Below, one piece after another: positions 46,629 through 57,639 of a stretch of DNA of 64,000 nucleotides. The position numbers were made by a program, and so were the translations under genes. The notes under the pieces were generated by a model, which saw only the letters and a program-made list of their open reading frames with translations, was not told the origin of the DNA and ran no database searches. This stretch comes from Agrostemma githago (Eukaryota; Streptophyta; Magnoliopsida; Caryophyllales; Caryophyllaceae): assembly GCA_958450325.1 (NCBI GenBank), contig OY288243.1:42945378-43009377 (forward strand), given 5' to 3'. The stretch's first letter is position 1, and the number at the start of each line of letters is the position of its first letter.

Positions 46629-48490
46629 TCTATTAAAAATTCTAAGGGAGACTTATGTCAGGGATCTGGAGCTGTTACTGCAACTTTGCAGGACTATTAC
46701 CCGGATCTCTTGGACAAGGCAACTCCCACTGATGGACCCCTGGGGGTTAATACTACTCTTTCTTCTGAACATTAGACTGCTCTTAGGAAACCGATTACTT
46801 ATGAAGAACTCAAGATTGCTGTGTTCCAAGTGGATAGTAATAGAAGTCCTAGGGTGGATGGGTTCTCTGCAGACTTTTTTAAAGCATGTTGGAGTACTAT
46901 TGAATTTCATTTCTGTAAGGCAGCTCAGCAGGTTTTTAAAATTGGTTCCGTGGCTAAGCAGGCAAATTCCACTTTACTCACTTTAATACCTTAGAAAAAG
47001 GATGCTCATTCTGTTATGGATTTTCGCCCTATATCTTGTTGTATAGTCTTTTATAAAGCCATCTCCAAAGTACTTGCTAACAGATTAAAGCCTATTATTC
47101 CTTTCATGATTGGTGAGTAGCAGGCTGCTTTCATCGAAGGCAGAAATATTTTTGACAACACTCTTCTTTCACAAGCTCTTGTCAAGGGATATACTCGCAA
47201 ATACTTAACACCTAGGTGTATGGTTAAAGTGGATATTAGAAAGGCTTTTGATTCATTGTAATGGTATTTCAATGTAAGAATGATGCATAGTATGGGCATA
47301 CCTGATCAGTTTGCTTGTTGGATCATGGGATGCATTAAAGATCCCTAGTACTTCTTCAAACTGAATGGGGGCATCTCAGGGTTTTTTCAAGGTAAAAGTG
47401 GTATTAGACAAGGTGATCCACTCTCGCCTTATATTTTTGTCATGAGCATGGAGGCTCTCTCAAGGTCTCTTAAAACTATTTGCCAGCAGGATCATGTATC
47501 CTATCATCCCAAATGTGGTAAAATCAAGCTTACTCACCTTATATTTGCTGATGACCTAATAATATTCACTAGGGGTGATGTACCTTATGTTAGTGTTGTA
47601 AACTCTGCTCGAACCTTGTTTGCTAATCTTTCTGGTTTGAGGCCTAATATTGAGAAAACATGAATATATTTGGGGGGGTAATCTATACAGATTCAAGGTG
47701 AAATTACTGCTATTACAGGTTTCACTACAGGGCATTTCCCTTTTAGATACTTAGGGCTACCTCTCTCTACTGCTAGAATTACAGTGGCAATGTTTGATTC
47801 TCTCATCCTGAAGGTGCAACATGTTACAAAGCATTGGACATATCAGTTTCTTTCTTATGTAGGAAAGGTACAATTAATTAATTCTGTAGTATTTGAGATG
47901 GAAAACTTTTGGTGCAATAGTCTTCTTCAACATACCTAAATCTGTCATTAAAGTTCTAAATAAGATGTGCTAAGATTTTTTCTGGGGTATTTCTGGAGAT
48001 AAGAGGAGGTTAGTTTTCAAAAGTTGGAAGGAGATATGCTCTCCTCTTGATGCTAGTGGTTTTGGAGTAAAGGATGCTCGCTCTTGGAACCTGTCCCTTA
48101 TGGAAAGATGGATTTGTAGTCTGTAACAAGCATCACCTAGTATCTGGAATAAATGGTGCCTCAACTATATCCTGGATAAAGATGATATATGGACCATACA
48201 GGCTAAAGAGTTCCATTCTTTGGGAGTGAAGAACATCGTAGCAACCATGGACGAGCTTACTCATTTTGGGACTAAACAGAAGGTTCAGCAGACTCTAGAA
48301 GACTATTCTATTGGTGCAAAATTTTCAGTTAAAGGATTGTATAAATTGATTAATGAATGGCAAGGCAAACCCTGGTCAGTTATGATCATGTCTTCATTCA
48401 TTATTCCTAGTCATAAAATCATCACCATAATGGCCATTCAGAAACAACTTGCTACTGCAGATCAATTTACTAAGAGAGGGTATCATCTTG
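46629..48490 (+). pseudogene. LINE 2 ORF2 reverse transcriptase, broken
   Basis: RT motifs in order: ITYEELKIAVFQVDSNRSPR, FRPISCCIVFYKAISKVLAN, AAFIEGRNIFDN, MVKVDIRKAFDSL, GIRQGDPLSPYIFVMSMEAL, LTHLIFADDLIIFTRGD, FRYLGLPLSTARITVAM and YVGKVQLINSVVF. Stops occur at about 46995, 47117, 47260, 47347, 47661 and 47681. The C-terminal segment (VQQTLEDYSIGAKFSVKGLY, TIMAIQKQLATADQF) is cut at 48490 and resumes at 56810. Confidence 0.9.
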
Positions 48491-50089
48491 TGATTAGTGT
48501 AGTTTGTAGTGCCTATTTCGTAGTATTTTGGTCCCATTTTCCTTGTGGAATCGCTCCTTGGGAGCGGTTTAGGGGCTTCTTATGCTTCCTTTAGTTCGTT
48601 TCAGGTTCCCGAGACCGATTTGGAAGAGTTGGAGCGATTCCGACTCCATACATACACATTTTGGAGCCAACGGAATAAAGGAACGGTGACTCGATGCTTC
48701 GGAATCGACCCCGAGACCTTGGGACCCAATCCCGAGCCTCCGAGACCCGATCCCGAGTCCCGAGAATCGATGAGAAGCTCATGTGAAGCAAGAAGGAACC
48801 AAAAGGGTCATATTGGAGGCCTACAAGACTCATCCCCGACGGGTATGCACCTCATCCCGTCGGGGATGAAGTGCACTTTGGAGGGAGCTACTGCAAGGCC
48901 GTCCCGGTCGGGACCAACCCGTCCCGGTCGGGATGGTGGGTCCATCCCGGTCGGGATGATCCGTCCCGGTCGGGACCAAATCGCTGTAGCCCGCATTTCT
49001 TTCTTTCTTCTCCCTTCCATTTGTAACCCTATAAATACTTCCCTCTTGTATTGTTTATGTATCCTACCTTAGTTTAGACTACCTTAAGCCTCTCTACATC
49101 ACATAAACCCTAGATTAAATTCTCCTCTCATTAGTTTAATCTTCCTTTAATTCTTAGTTAATCTTAGTTAATTAGCTCTTGTATTAAGAAGTTACTTGAA
49201 GACTCATCCAAGATTGACAACCTTGGAGATTATTTGGGTTTCTTATTTATACAAGATTGCATCTTTTTCTTCCTCTTGTGTTGGTATAACTTTCTTTACT
49301 CTTACTCTTTGTTATAAATTCAAGTTTGAATCTTTGATTAGTGTTGATTGTTATTGTTTATATTGTTCTTGATGATGAATGTTTGGATTGTGAAGTTGTT
49401 TTATCCTTTCATTGTTGTAGTTAGTTTGACCATGAGTGAGTAGTTTATTTGTGGGTTAGTAGGGGGATTAAGGGTAGATTATGGGTGATTAGGGTTTGAT
49501 TGGGGGTAAAGGGTGAATCTTTATTGTTAGTCACACATTTGGCACACCATGTGTTTGTTGATATGCTTGTATGGGTTGTAGTGGCCATGCTTCTCATGCT
49601 AGTCTTCTTCTACTCATTGTTTGCTTTGTGTGTGGGTATGTTGAGCATAGTCATCGACATTGGTTTAAGTTGCGATTGCTCGGACCGAACCTAGCAATTA
49701 GGAGGCACCTACACCCTTAACTACCCAAGTCACCCTACTACACTTATGAACCCGACCTAACCCACTCCTTCCTTTCCGTATTTGATTCATCTTGTTAGTT
49801 AGTCATCATTCCCTTTAGTGTGTTAGTTAGTTAGATTATTAGCATTGTTTAGTTAGTATTTGATAGTCTAGTTCATCATAGCTCATCATTAGTCTACTTT
49901 CTTCTCCTCTCATCTTAATCCATCAATTAGTAGCTCTTTGTGTTTGTTTGGTAGCATAGTCTAGTTCTAGGCCGATTTAGTCTAAACATTGCAATACCGT
50001 CTCCGTGGACACGACCCGACTTACCCTAACTACCGTTAGGTGTTAGTTGGTTATTTAATTGGTGGCAGGATCCACGACAAATCCCATCA
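48491..50089 (+). repeat. Left LTR of the Athila-like derivative, forward
   Basis: 1599 bp, TGATTAG...CCCATCA. U3 holds the CCCGGTCGGG array (48830-48980); TATAAATA is at 49030-49037. The PBS TGGCGCCGTTAGGTG begins at 50096. Confidence 0.93.
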
Positions 50090-50095
50090 TCAATT

Positions 50096-50110
50096 TGGCG
50101 CCGTTAGGTG
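50096..50110 (+). promoter_or_regulatory. Athila-type primer binding site
   Basis: TGGCGCCGTTAGGTG six bases after the LTR end. The TGGCGCCGTT core is the Athila type. An inverted copy lies at about 55168-55182. Confidence 0.75.
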
Positions 50111-50128
50111 TTCATGAATGTTAGTTAA

Positions 50129-50253
50129 GAAAGTTATACCAACACAAGAGGAAGAAAAAGATGCAATCTTGTATAAATAAGAAACCCAAATAATCTCCAA
50201 GGTTGTCAATCTTGGATGAGTCTTCAAGTAACTTCTTAATACAAGAGCTAATT
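50129..50253 (-). repeat. Inverted internal LTR piece after the leader
   Basis: About 125 bp that is the reverse complement of 49170-49300 in the left LTR (TACTTGAAGACTCATCCAAG region). It joins directly to protease coding sequence at 50254. It begins at the same breakpoint as the junction at about 55139. Confidence 0.9.
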
Positions 50254-50312
50254 GAGCTACCCCGATTGAGCAAAATAAATACCAAGTCAAGTTGCCTTAC
50301 CCAACAAGGCAA

Positions 50313-51353
50313 ATGAAGACCAAGGTAGACTCTCAATATGACAAGTTCCTTAGTATCGTGAAGAAGTTGGATGTGAGTGTCCCCTTTACCGACCTACTTA
50401 CGCAAATCCCGGCATATGGAAAATTTATGAAAGAAATATTGGCTAGGAAGAGATCCATCGACAAGGAAGAGACCATCGCGTTCACAAGGGTGGTGAGCGA
50501 GCTCATTCAAGGTTCTACGCTTCCAAAGTTGAAGGATCCGGGTAGGTTCTCGATCCCTTGCACCATAGGGCACTACAAGATCGAAAGAGCTTTATGTGAT
50601 TTGGGTGCGAGTGTAAGCATCATTCCCTACTCCATTTGTTGCCGACTTGGGATGAAGGAGCTTAAAAGTACCTCTATCACGCTCCAAATGGCCGATAGTT
50701 CATTCAACCGACCATTGGGGATGCTAGAGGATGTGCCGGTGAGAATCGGTAAGTTTTTCATTCCGGTTGACTTCATCGTACTCGATATGCGGGAAGATGA
50801 AATCACTCCCATTATTCTTGGGCGCCCATTTTTGCATACCGCCGGTGCTATGATCGATGTGAAGAACGGTAGGATCACATTCGAGTTAGGCGAGGAGAAG
50901 CTAGTGTTTGACCTTCAAGGTAACACTTCGCCTACTAATGATGAATCATATAATATGATCCAAGCCAAGGAAAACATCGATCTAAGGGGAGAACCGGGAC
51001 AAAGCTTGAAGAAGTACTCGTATGTACTTGAGGATGATGACTCCGATTTGGAGGAGGATGAGAGCCCATGTCATGGGTTTAATGACGATTTGAAGAGCAA
51101 AAAGGATGAAGATGAGCCTCCCTTGGGGCCACATGAGGATAGATGGACGTTTGGGCATTTACCGAAGGATCGAAAGTACAAGTTCAAGCCATTGAACTTA
51201 GTAGATCGGGATGCCCCGGGAACGTCGAGACAAGGTCATGAAGAGCCTTGGTTTGTGGATGCTTATGTTACTAGCTTTATTGAAGACTTTGCTAGGGCCT
51301 TCGACTTGTTTCTTCGTGCCCTTGATGGAGATGGAACTAGTTTTGGTTTTTGA
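50313..51353 (+). CDS. Athila-type aspartic protease-like ORF
   Basis: 346 codons from ATG at 50313. The frame is also open upstream to the junction at 50254, so the true start may have been lost with gag. Residues 20-60 match the gag-protease linker (KKLDVSVPFTDLLTQIP, YGKFMKEILARKRSI). The active site is CDLGASVSIIPYS (Asp about residue 96). PLGMLEDVPVRIGKFFIPVD and TPIILGRPFLHTAGAMIDV are the other protease blocks. An acidic stretch (EDDDSDLEEDESP) follows, with a unique tail ending FLRALDGDGTSFGF. RT does not follow. The frame is intact in a non-autonomous element, which suggests recent loss of the rest or retained use. Confidence 0.75.
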   Translation: MKTKVDSQYDKFLSIVKKLDVSVPFTDLLTQIPAYGKFMKEILARKRSIDKEETIAFTRVVSELIQGSTLPKLKDPGRFSIPCTIGHYKIERALCDLGASVSIIPYSICCRLGMKELKSTSITLQMADSSFNRPLGMLEDVPVRIGKFFIPVDFIVLDMREDEITPIILGRPFLHTAGAMIDVKNGRITFELGEEKLVFDLQGNTSPTNDESYNMIQAKENIDLRGEPGQSLKKYSYVLEDDDSDLEEDESPCHGFNDDLKSKKDEDEPPLGPHEDRWTFGHLPKDRKYKFKPLNLVDRDAPGTSRQGHEEPWFVDAYVTSFIEDFARAFDLFLRALDGDGTSFGF

Positions 51354-51669
51354 AAAAGATTGAAGAAAGTACCACCTTGGTTTGACGGAGTTCCACAAGA
51401 ACCGTCCCTTTGTATATATCTCTTTCCCCTTATAGTTTGTTTCCTTTTGTGAAATTCTTGATTATTTGGATAATTGATGAGTGTTGTGAGGGAGGGAATT
51501 TGATGTGTTATTTGAGTTTATTGTGATAGGTGTGAAGTGGAAGTGATTCCTAGGGAAGAGAGGTCATTGTTGGAGCTTGGATTGTGTGAAGGGAAGTCGG
51601 TTTTTGAAGCTCGGTACGAGCTTTGGGAGCTATAGAGGGTTTGGAGACTCAACCCGGCCTAGAAGAGGT

Positions 51670-51845
51670 CATACCGTCCGGGATGGAAGGCCCATCCCGG
51701 TCGGGAAGGATGCCATCCCGTCCGGGATGAGGTGCACAAAAGTTGGGTTCACTGGCAGCTCATCCCGACCGGGACGAGGTCTTCCCGACCGGGACGAGAT
51801 GGTCATCCCGACCGGGACCACCCAGCCCGACCGGGATGGACCCCC
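51670..51845 (+). repeat. Internal array of CCCGACCGGG/CCCGGTCGGG motifs
   Basis: At least seven units (CATCCCGGTCGGGAAGG, CATCCCGTCCGGGATG, CATCCCGACCGGGACGAG, CTTCCCGACCGGGACGAG and others) in about 175 bp. The same motif class occurs in the U3 of the flanking LTRs. Confidence 0.85.
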
Positions 51846-52257
51846 TGTCCTCCGTTGGCTCTTTTCTTCGTTGTTTGAGACCACCCAACCACTTTATACC
51901 CCCTCCCAACCTCCCTACATGTCCTTACTCTCATTGTATGACCCTTACACCTCACATACATGTCTTCACCTCACTTTCTATTCACTTCAAACCGACTTTC
52001 GCATTCAAAACCCGCCTCACTTTGCATTTGTACCCCAACCATGGAACCGGAGTGCAATTGGAGAGGAATAACGACGACGTGGACAAGCTAAGTGCCAATA
52101 TTGACTTATGAGACGATGGAGCGAGTGAGTTGGTAACCGTATGGTACGGCAACTATCCTCTCTTTTCCGTTTTTTTAGCTTGTCTTCTTTGTTTATTCCC
52201 TTTCCCTCCTATCCTTTGTGTCATGGCGGCCTTCGAGGCCTTAGTGTGCTTGCTCCC

Positions 52258-52288
52258 GACTCTCGATGATGTGACTACATCGAGAGTC
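52258..52288 (+). other. Perfect 11 bp stem-loop
   Basis: GACTCTCGATG, 9 nt loop, CATCGAGAGTC. It lies in the 3' non-coding region of the Athila-like derivative; function unknown. Confidence 0.8.
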
Positions 52289-54324
52289 ATTTTCAAAATC
52301 CAAATTTTCCAAGTTTTTCACTTTTTCTTTTTGAGGATTTAGTCGGATTTAGGCGGAATCCGGGCTAGGTGACTTGATTACACCTAGCCCTCCCCTCCCA
52401 TTTCCTTTTATTTCTTTCTTTTTATTTTTCTTCCCCCTTCCATATCTTTTCTTGTCTCGGCCCATGGTGACTTGACTACACCCCGGCCGGACACATTCTA
52501 CCATTTTCTCCACTTTTTGATTTTTAGCTTTATTTTCGTAGTTTCTTTTGTACTCCCATGCACTACGGTCGAGCATAAGGACATGGCTCGACTTAAGTGT
52601 GGGGGAGTGGTATTCTAGCATAGTTAGCTTTATTTTTGTAGTCTTTCGAAAAAAATCTTTAAAAAACCCTAAAAATTTGAAAAAATTTCACAAAAATCAA
52701 AAAGATTTTTCTTTTGTGTGTTTTCCTCTTGTGTCATTGTGTCGTATATTTGTTTTGTGTGCGTGTTTTGCCTCTCTTTCCCTTATAGGTTGCTTTATTC
52801 GCCGTTAACTTTGGAAGGCTTTCAAGACTCCCGGTAACATCTTATCTCTTTTTCTTCTTTACCTCTTGCGGTGTTTGGAGGAGATTGTGATGTTGTGTGC
52901 TCGGGTGGAGCTTTGTAAAGTATGGATGATTTGGTGGCTTATTTGGAAGTTAGGGGTGGTGTTTGTGTTTTCTATGTGTTTGTTTTGTGTTGTTCCCGTT
53001 TTGTTGCTTTTGTTTCTTTTTCTTTCGTTCTCGCTGAGTCTTTGTTTGGTGTTTTGTTGTGTGTCTTGTGTGTAATTGATTTTCGAAAACCCGGTTTAGA
53101 GGCTAGTGTGTGAGTGCTTACTTTCCCTTTCTAGTAGTATAAATCGAGTCTTGGACTTTAGTCTAGTAGAATGACCCTAAATCAATGAATTCGTTGGTCC
53201 TTTACCTTGAGTCCACCTAGCTTACTAGGGATTTACTACGGGATTTGCATTTTGACCATTATGACCACCCATGGTGTGAAAAGGCCTTGGTTACCGAGTC
53301 CCGTCCCCTAGGTGACCATGTTTGGGATTGTTTAATTAGTCCAAGTTCTCCACTTTTTGTGGGTTTGAAGAGGGATCGCGACCCCCGACTTACCCATTTC
53401 CCTACCTCCTACACATATCCACACAATAAATTGCAAAGTGTTGATTTCTCTCTTTCTCAATTGTCAAGAAATGCCAAAAAGCCAAATCTTGCCAAAAAGG
53501 GCAAAGGAAAGAAAAAGAAAAGAAAATGAAAGAAAGAAAAGAATGAAGAAAAAGAAAAGGCACAAAAGCCGAAAAGAAAATAGAAAAGAAGAAAAAGAAT
53601 GGCATGGCAAAACAAGGCAAAAATGCAAAAGAAAAGAGAAAATGCCAAAAGAAAATCGTCTCACAAAAAGATCTTAACCTCACAAAAATAAGCCTTTTTC
53701 CGACTTTTGCCGTGAAGAGCCTACCAAAGGACCGAGTCCCGAGGAAGGATGATAGCGGCATTAGTCGGTCTTCCCTCATTTTGCACGTTTTTCACTTTTT
53801 ACTTGGACTAGTTAGGCGGTTTCGGACATGGGACGACCCTCTTGGCTCTTTGCTAAAGGGGGCGGGGTCTCACTTACCTACAGTGTCGACTAACACCGTC
53901 GATCATCACTTCCCACTCCGCCGATCGTCCCGTAGTACGTTTTTAGAAAGTTAGGAGGACCTAGGTAAGTTACCAACGTTTTTGTTGCTTTGTCGTCATA
54001 CTATTAGGGTTTAGTCCACCTCGGTTTGTATTGCTAGTTTGGGAACGTTGTCACTTACCTCAAGTCCTAAACCGGTGCTTCTTTCACCGCTTGTTTGAGG
54101 GAAGCGGTATTTCTTTTCTTTTGGGTGCAACCTTTTGTGTGTTTGTTTGTTTATGTGTTTTGTGTCCGGTTGCATCCACAGTTTTGTCGCAAGACCCGAC
54201 TTGCCTTGCGGGGTGCACTTTTCCTCTAAGTGCACTCGCGTGAGTTGAAAGGGCGTAGGGTGCGCTAATACCCATTCGGCTAGTATAGTAGTTAATATGT
54301 GCTTACTCAAGGGCGAGTAAGGGT

Positions 54325-54339
54325 TAAGTGTGGGGGAGT
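54325..54339 (+). promoter_or_regulatory. Polypurine tract
   Basis: AAGTGTGGGGGAGT directly precedes the LTR start TGATTAGTGTAG. A near copy is at 52592-52607. Confidence 0.75.
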
Positions 54340-55139
54340 TGATTAGTGTAGTTTGTAGTGCCTATTTCGTAGTATTTTGGTCCCATTTTCCTTGTGAAAT
54401 CGCTCCTTGGGAGCGGTTTAGGGGCTTCTTATGCTTCCTTTAGTTCGTTTCAGGTTCCCGAGACCGATTTGGAAGAGTTGGAGCGATTCCGACTCCATAC
54501 ATACACATTTTGGAGCCAACGAAATAAAGGAACGGTGACTCGATGCTTCGGAATCGACCCCGAGACCTTGGGACCCAATCCCGAGCCTCCGAGACCCGAT
54601 CCCGAGTCCCGAGAATCGATGAGAAGCTCATGTGAAGCAAGAAGGAACCAAAAGGGTCATATTGGAGGCCTATAAGACTCATCCCCGACGGGTATGCACC
54701 TCATCCCGTCGGGGATGAAGTGCACTTTGGAGGGAGCTACTGCAAGGCCGTCTCGGTCGGGACCAACCCGTCGCGGTCGGGATGGTGGGTCCGTCCCGGT
54801 CGGGATGATCCGTCCCGGTCGGGACCAAATCGCTGTAGCCCGCATTTCTTTCTTTCTTCTCCCTTCCATTTGTAACCCTATAAATACTTCCCTCTTGTAT
54901 TGTTTATGTATCCTACCTTAGTTTAGACTACCTTAAGCCTCTCTACATCACATAAACCCTAGATTAAATTCTCCTCTCATTAGTTTAATCTTCCTTTAAT
55001 TCTTAGTTAATCTTAGTTAATTAGCTCTTGTATTAAGAAGTTACTTGAAGACTCATCCAAGATTGACAACCTTGGAGATTATTTGGGTTTCTTATTTATA
55101 CAAGATTGCATCTTTTTCTTCCTCTTGTGTTGGTATAAT
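54340..55139 (+). repeat. Truncated 3' LTR copy of the Athila-like derivative, forward
   Basis: First 800 bp of the LTR, nearly identical to 48491-49290, with array and TATAAATA (54879-54886). It breaks off at GGTATAATTTTC, where the inverted leader (CTTAACTAACATTCATGAAC) begins. Confidence 0.92.
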
Positions 55140-55189
55140 TTTCTTAACTAACATTCATGAACACCTAACGGCGCCAAATTGATGATGGG

Positions 55190-56804
55190 ATTTGTCGTGG
55201 ATCCCGCCACCAATTAAATAACCAACTAACACCTAACGGTAGTTAGGGTAAGTCGGGTCGTGTCCACGGAGACGGTATTGCAATGTTTAGACTAAATCGG
55301 CCTAGAACTAGACTATGCTACCAAACAAACACAAAGAGCTACTAATTGATGGATTAAGATGAGAGGAGAAGAAAGTAGACTAATGATGAGCTATGATGAA
55401 CTAGACTATCAAATACTAACTAAACAATGCTAATAATCTAACTAACTAACACACTAAAGGGAATGATGACTAACTAACAAGATGAATCAAATACGGAAAG
55501 GAAGGAGTGGGTTAGGTCGGGTTCATAAGTGTAGTAGGGTGACTTGGGTAGTTAAGGGTGTAGGTGCCTCCTAATTGCTAGGTTCGGTCCGGGCAATCGC
55601 AACTTAAACCAATGTCGATGACTATGCTCAACATACCCACACACAAAGCAAACAATGAGTAGAAGAAGACTAGCATGAGAAGCATGGCCACTACAACCCA
55701 TACAAGCATATCAACAAACACATGGTGTGCCAAATGTGTGACTAACAATAAAGATTCACCCTTTACCCCCAATCAAACCCTAATCACCCATAATCTACCC
55801 TTAATCCCCCTACTAACCCACAAATAAACTACTCACTCATGGTCAAACTAACTACAACAATGAAAGGATAAAACAACTTCACAATCCAAACATTCATCAT
55901 CAAGAACAATATAAACAATAACAATCAACACTAATCAAAGATTCAAACTTGAATTTATAACAAAGAGTAAGAGTAAAGAAAGTTATACCAACACAAGAGG
56001 AAGAAAAAGATGCAATCTTGTATAAATAAGAAACCCAAATAATCTCCAAGGTTGTCAATCTTGGATGAGTCTTCAAGTAACTTCTTAATACAAGAGCTAA
56101 TTAACTAAGATTAACTAAGAATTAAAGGAAGATTAAACTAATGAGAGGAGAATTTAATCTAGGGTTTATGTGATGTAGAGAGGCTTAAGGTAGTCTAAAC
56201 TAAGGTAGGATACATAAACAATACAAGAGGGAAGTATTTATAGGGTTACAAATGGAAGGGAGAAGAAAGAAAGAAATGCGGGCTACAGCGATTTGGTCCC
56301 GACCGGGACGGATCATCCCGACCGGGACGGACCCACCATCCCGACCGGGACGGACCCACCATCCCGACCGGGACGGGTTGGTCCCGACCGGGACGGCCTT
56401 GCAGTAGCTCCCTCCAAAGTGCACTTCATCCCCGACGGGATGAGGTGCATACCCGTCGGGGATGAGTCTTGTAGGCCTCCAATATGACCCTTTTGGTTCC
56501 TTCTTGCTTCACATGAGCTTCTCATCGATTCTCGGGACTCGTGATCGGGTCTCGGAGGCTCGGGATTGGGTCCCAAGGTCTCGGGGTCGATTCCGAAGCA
56601 TCGAGTCACCGTTCCTTTATTCCGTTGGCTCCAAAATGTGTATGTATGGAGTCGGAATCGCTCCAACTCTTCCAAATCGGTCTCGGGAACCTGAAACGAA
56701 CTAAAGGAAGCATAAGAAGCCCCTAAACCGCTCCCAAGGAGTGATTCCACAAGGAAAATGGGACCAAAATACTACGAAATAGGCACTACAAACTACACTA
56801 ATCA
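55190..56804 (-). repeat. Right LTR of the Athila-like derivative, inverted
   Basis: On the minus strand it starts TGATTAGTGTAG at 56804, includes the CCCGGTCGGG array (56295-56465, about one unit more than the left LTR) and TATAAATA (56242-56235), and ends at about 55190 before the inverted PBS. Confidence 0.93.
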
Positions 56805-57274
56805 TCTTGCTAGTAGATGTGCACTTGGTGAAGCGGCTATTGAAGATCACCTCCATCTAATTTTTGAATGCTCCTTCTCAATGATAGTGTGGAATGCTAT
56901 TCTTCAATGGATTAACATGGATAGTATGGGAACTAATGTCACATCAGCTCTACGATGGACGCTCCAGCGGAGGAAGAAGAAGCACTGAAAGTATATATGG
57001 CTACTGGTTAGCTTCTCAGCAACAGTTTATCAAATCTGGAAGGAACGTGTAATAAGAGGGTTTTTACAGGCATAAAGTCTGAAGTTGAGCATATCATTGA
57101 ACATATTAAATTCCTTGTTACTGCTAGATTTTTGAAGTATCATACTAATCCCAAATTCAAGAGGATTATAGAGAAGATTGGAGTTCTAGCTTAAGCTTGT
57201 ACATATTGTGATATACTTTTTGCACTAAATGTAATTTCTTTCATCAATGAAATGAAATGATAATTTTTTTGCAA
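56805..57274 (+). pseudogene. LINE 2 zf-RVT C-terminus
   Basis: It continues the frame broken at 48490: ASRCALGEAAIEDHLHLIFE, CSFSMIVWNAILQWINM, then after a TGA and shift the usual L1 end (QIWKERNVIRGF-like, HIIEHIKFLVTAR). The C-x3-H pattern of zf-RVT is partly kept (LASRCALGE...EDHLHLIFEC). Confidence 0.85.
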
Positions 57275-57302
57275 AAATAATAATAATGATGATGATGATG
57301 AT

Positions 57303-57639
57303 GCTCTGTTACAGGATGCAATGACAAGATGGTCTGCTACTTGTTTAACTTACGTAGGACGAATTCAACTCATTAACTCAATTGTGTTTAGAATCATGAA
57401 TTATTGGTGTGCTAATGCTCTCCTTCTTTTGAATGTTCTTACAAAGATTAAGCAGTTGTTTCAAAATTATTTTTGGACAAGTACTTTGGCAAGTAAGAAA
57501 CCTGTCTTCAAGAGCTGGGATGGAATATGTTCACCATGGGAGAAGGGGGGTTTAAATGTAAAAAACCTCCAGGAATGGAATAAAGCCTTGATTTGTCAAT
57601 GGCTATGGAAGTTAACAAGTAATGATGGGGGATTATGGA
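57303..57639 (+). pseudogene. LINE 3 ORF2 fragment after the RT core
   Basis: Open frame with SATCLTYVGRIQLINSIVFR, IKQLFQNYFWT, PVFKSWDGICSPWEKGGLNV and WNKALICQWLWKL, the region between RT and zf-RVT in plant L1 ORF2. It continues at 60021 after the LTR. Confidence 0.88.

Larger units (their letters stand above)
51354..54339 (+). other. 3' non-coding region of the Athila-like derivative
   Basis: About 3 kb without credible ORFs. It holds a CCCGGTCGGG-type palindrome array (51670-51845), a hairpin (52258-52288), a polypurine-like AAGTGTGGGGGAGTGG (52592-52607), an A/G-rich tract (53460-53690), and the true polypurine tract before the LTR at 54340. Confidence 0.7.
48491..56804. mobile_element. 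Athila-like derivative bounded by inverted LTRs, with TSD
   Basis: 8314 bp with TSD TCTTG (48486-48490 and 56805-56809) inside LINE 2 coding sequence. Order: LTR forward (48491-50089), PBS and 18 bp leader, short inverted LTR piece (about 50129-50253), protease-like ORF, 3' non-coding region, polypurine tract, first ~800 bp of an LTR forward (54340-55139), inverted leader and PBS, full LTR inverted (about 55190-56804). Terminal inverted repeats are about 1.76 kb and nearly identical. Both outer ends are U3 starts (TGATTAGTGTAG). The leader-to-inverted-LTR breakpoint is the same on both sides. Gag, RT, RNase H and integrase are missing, so it moved in trans. Confidence 0.9.
41651..57274 (+). 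mobile_element. L1-type LINE 2, interrupted by two LTR insertions
   Basis: LINE sequence occupies 41651-43136, 46629-48490 and 56805-57274. The gaps are a 3.5 kb solo LTR and an 8.3 kb Athila derivative. The coding frame resumes across both reconstructed empty sites (GSIKNSKGD across the first, GYHLASRCALG across the second). The 3' end has TCATCAATGAAATGAAATGA and a short A run. Confidence 0.92.

Noticed and set aside
53402..53779. Lys- or Phe-rich ORFs on both strands
   Set aside because: They come from an A/G-rich low-complexity tract in the 3' region of the Athila derivative.
48491..56804. Reading the three LTRs as two independent Athila insertions
   Set aside because: The TSD TCTTG and the resumed LINE frame bracket the whole 8.3 kb, and both internal junctions share one breakpoint. 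Two separate insertions would need their own TSDs, which are not seen.
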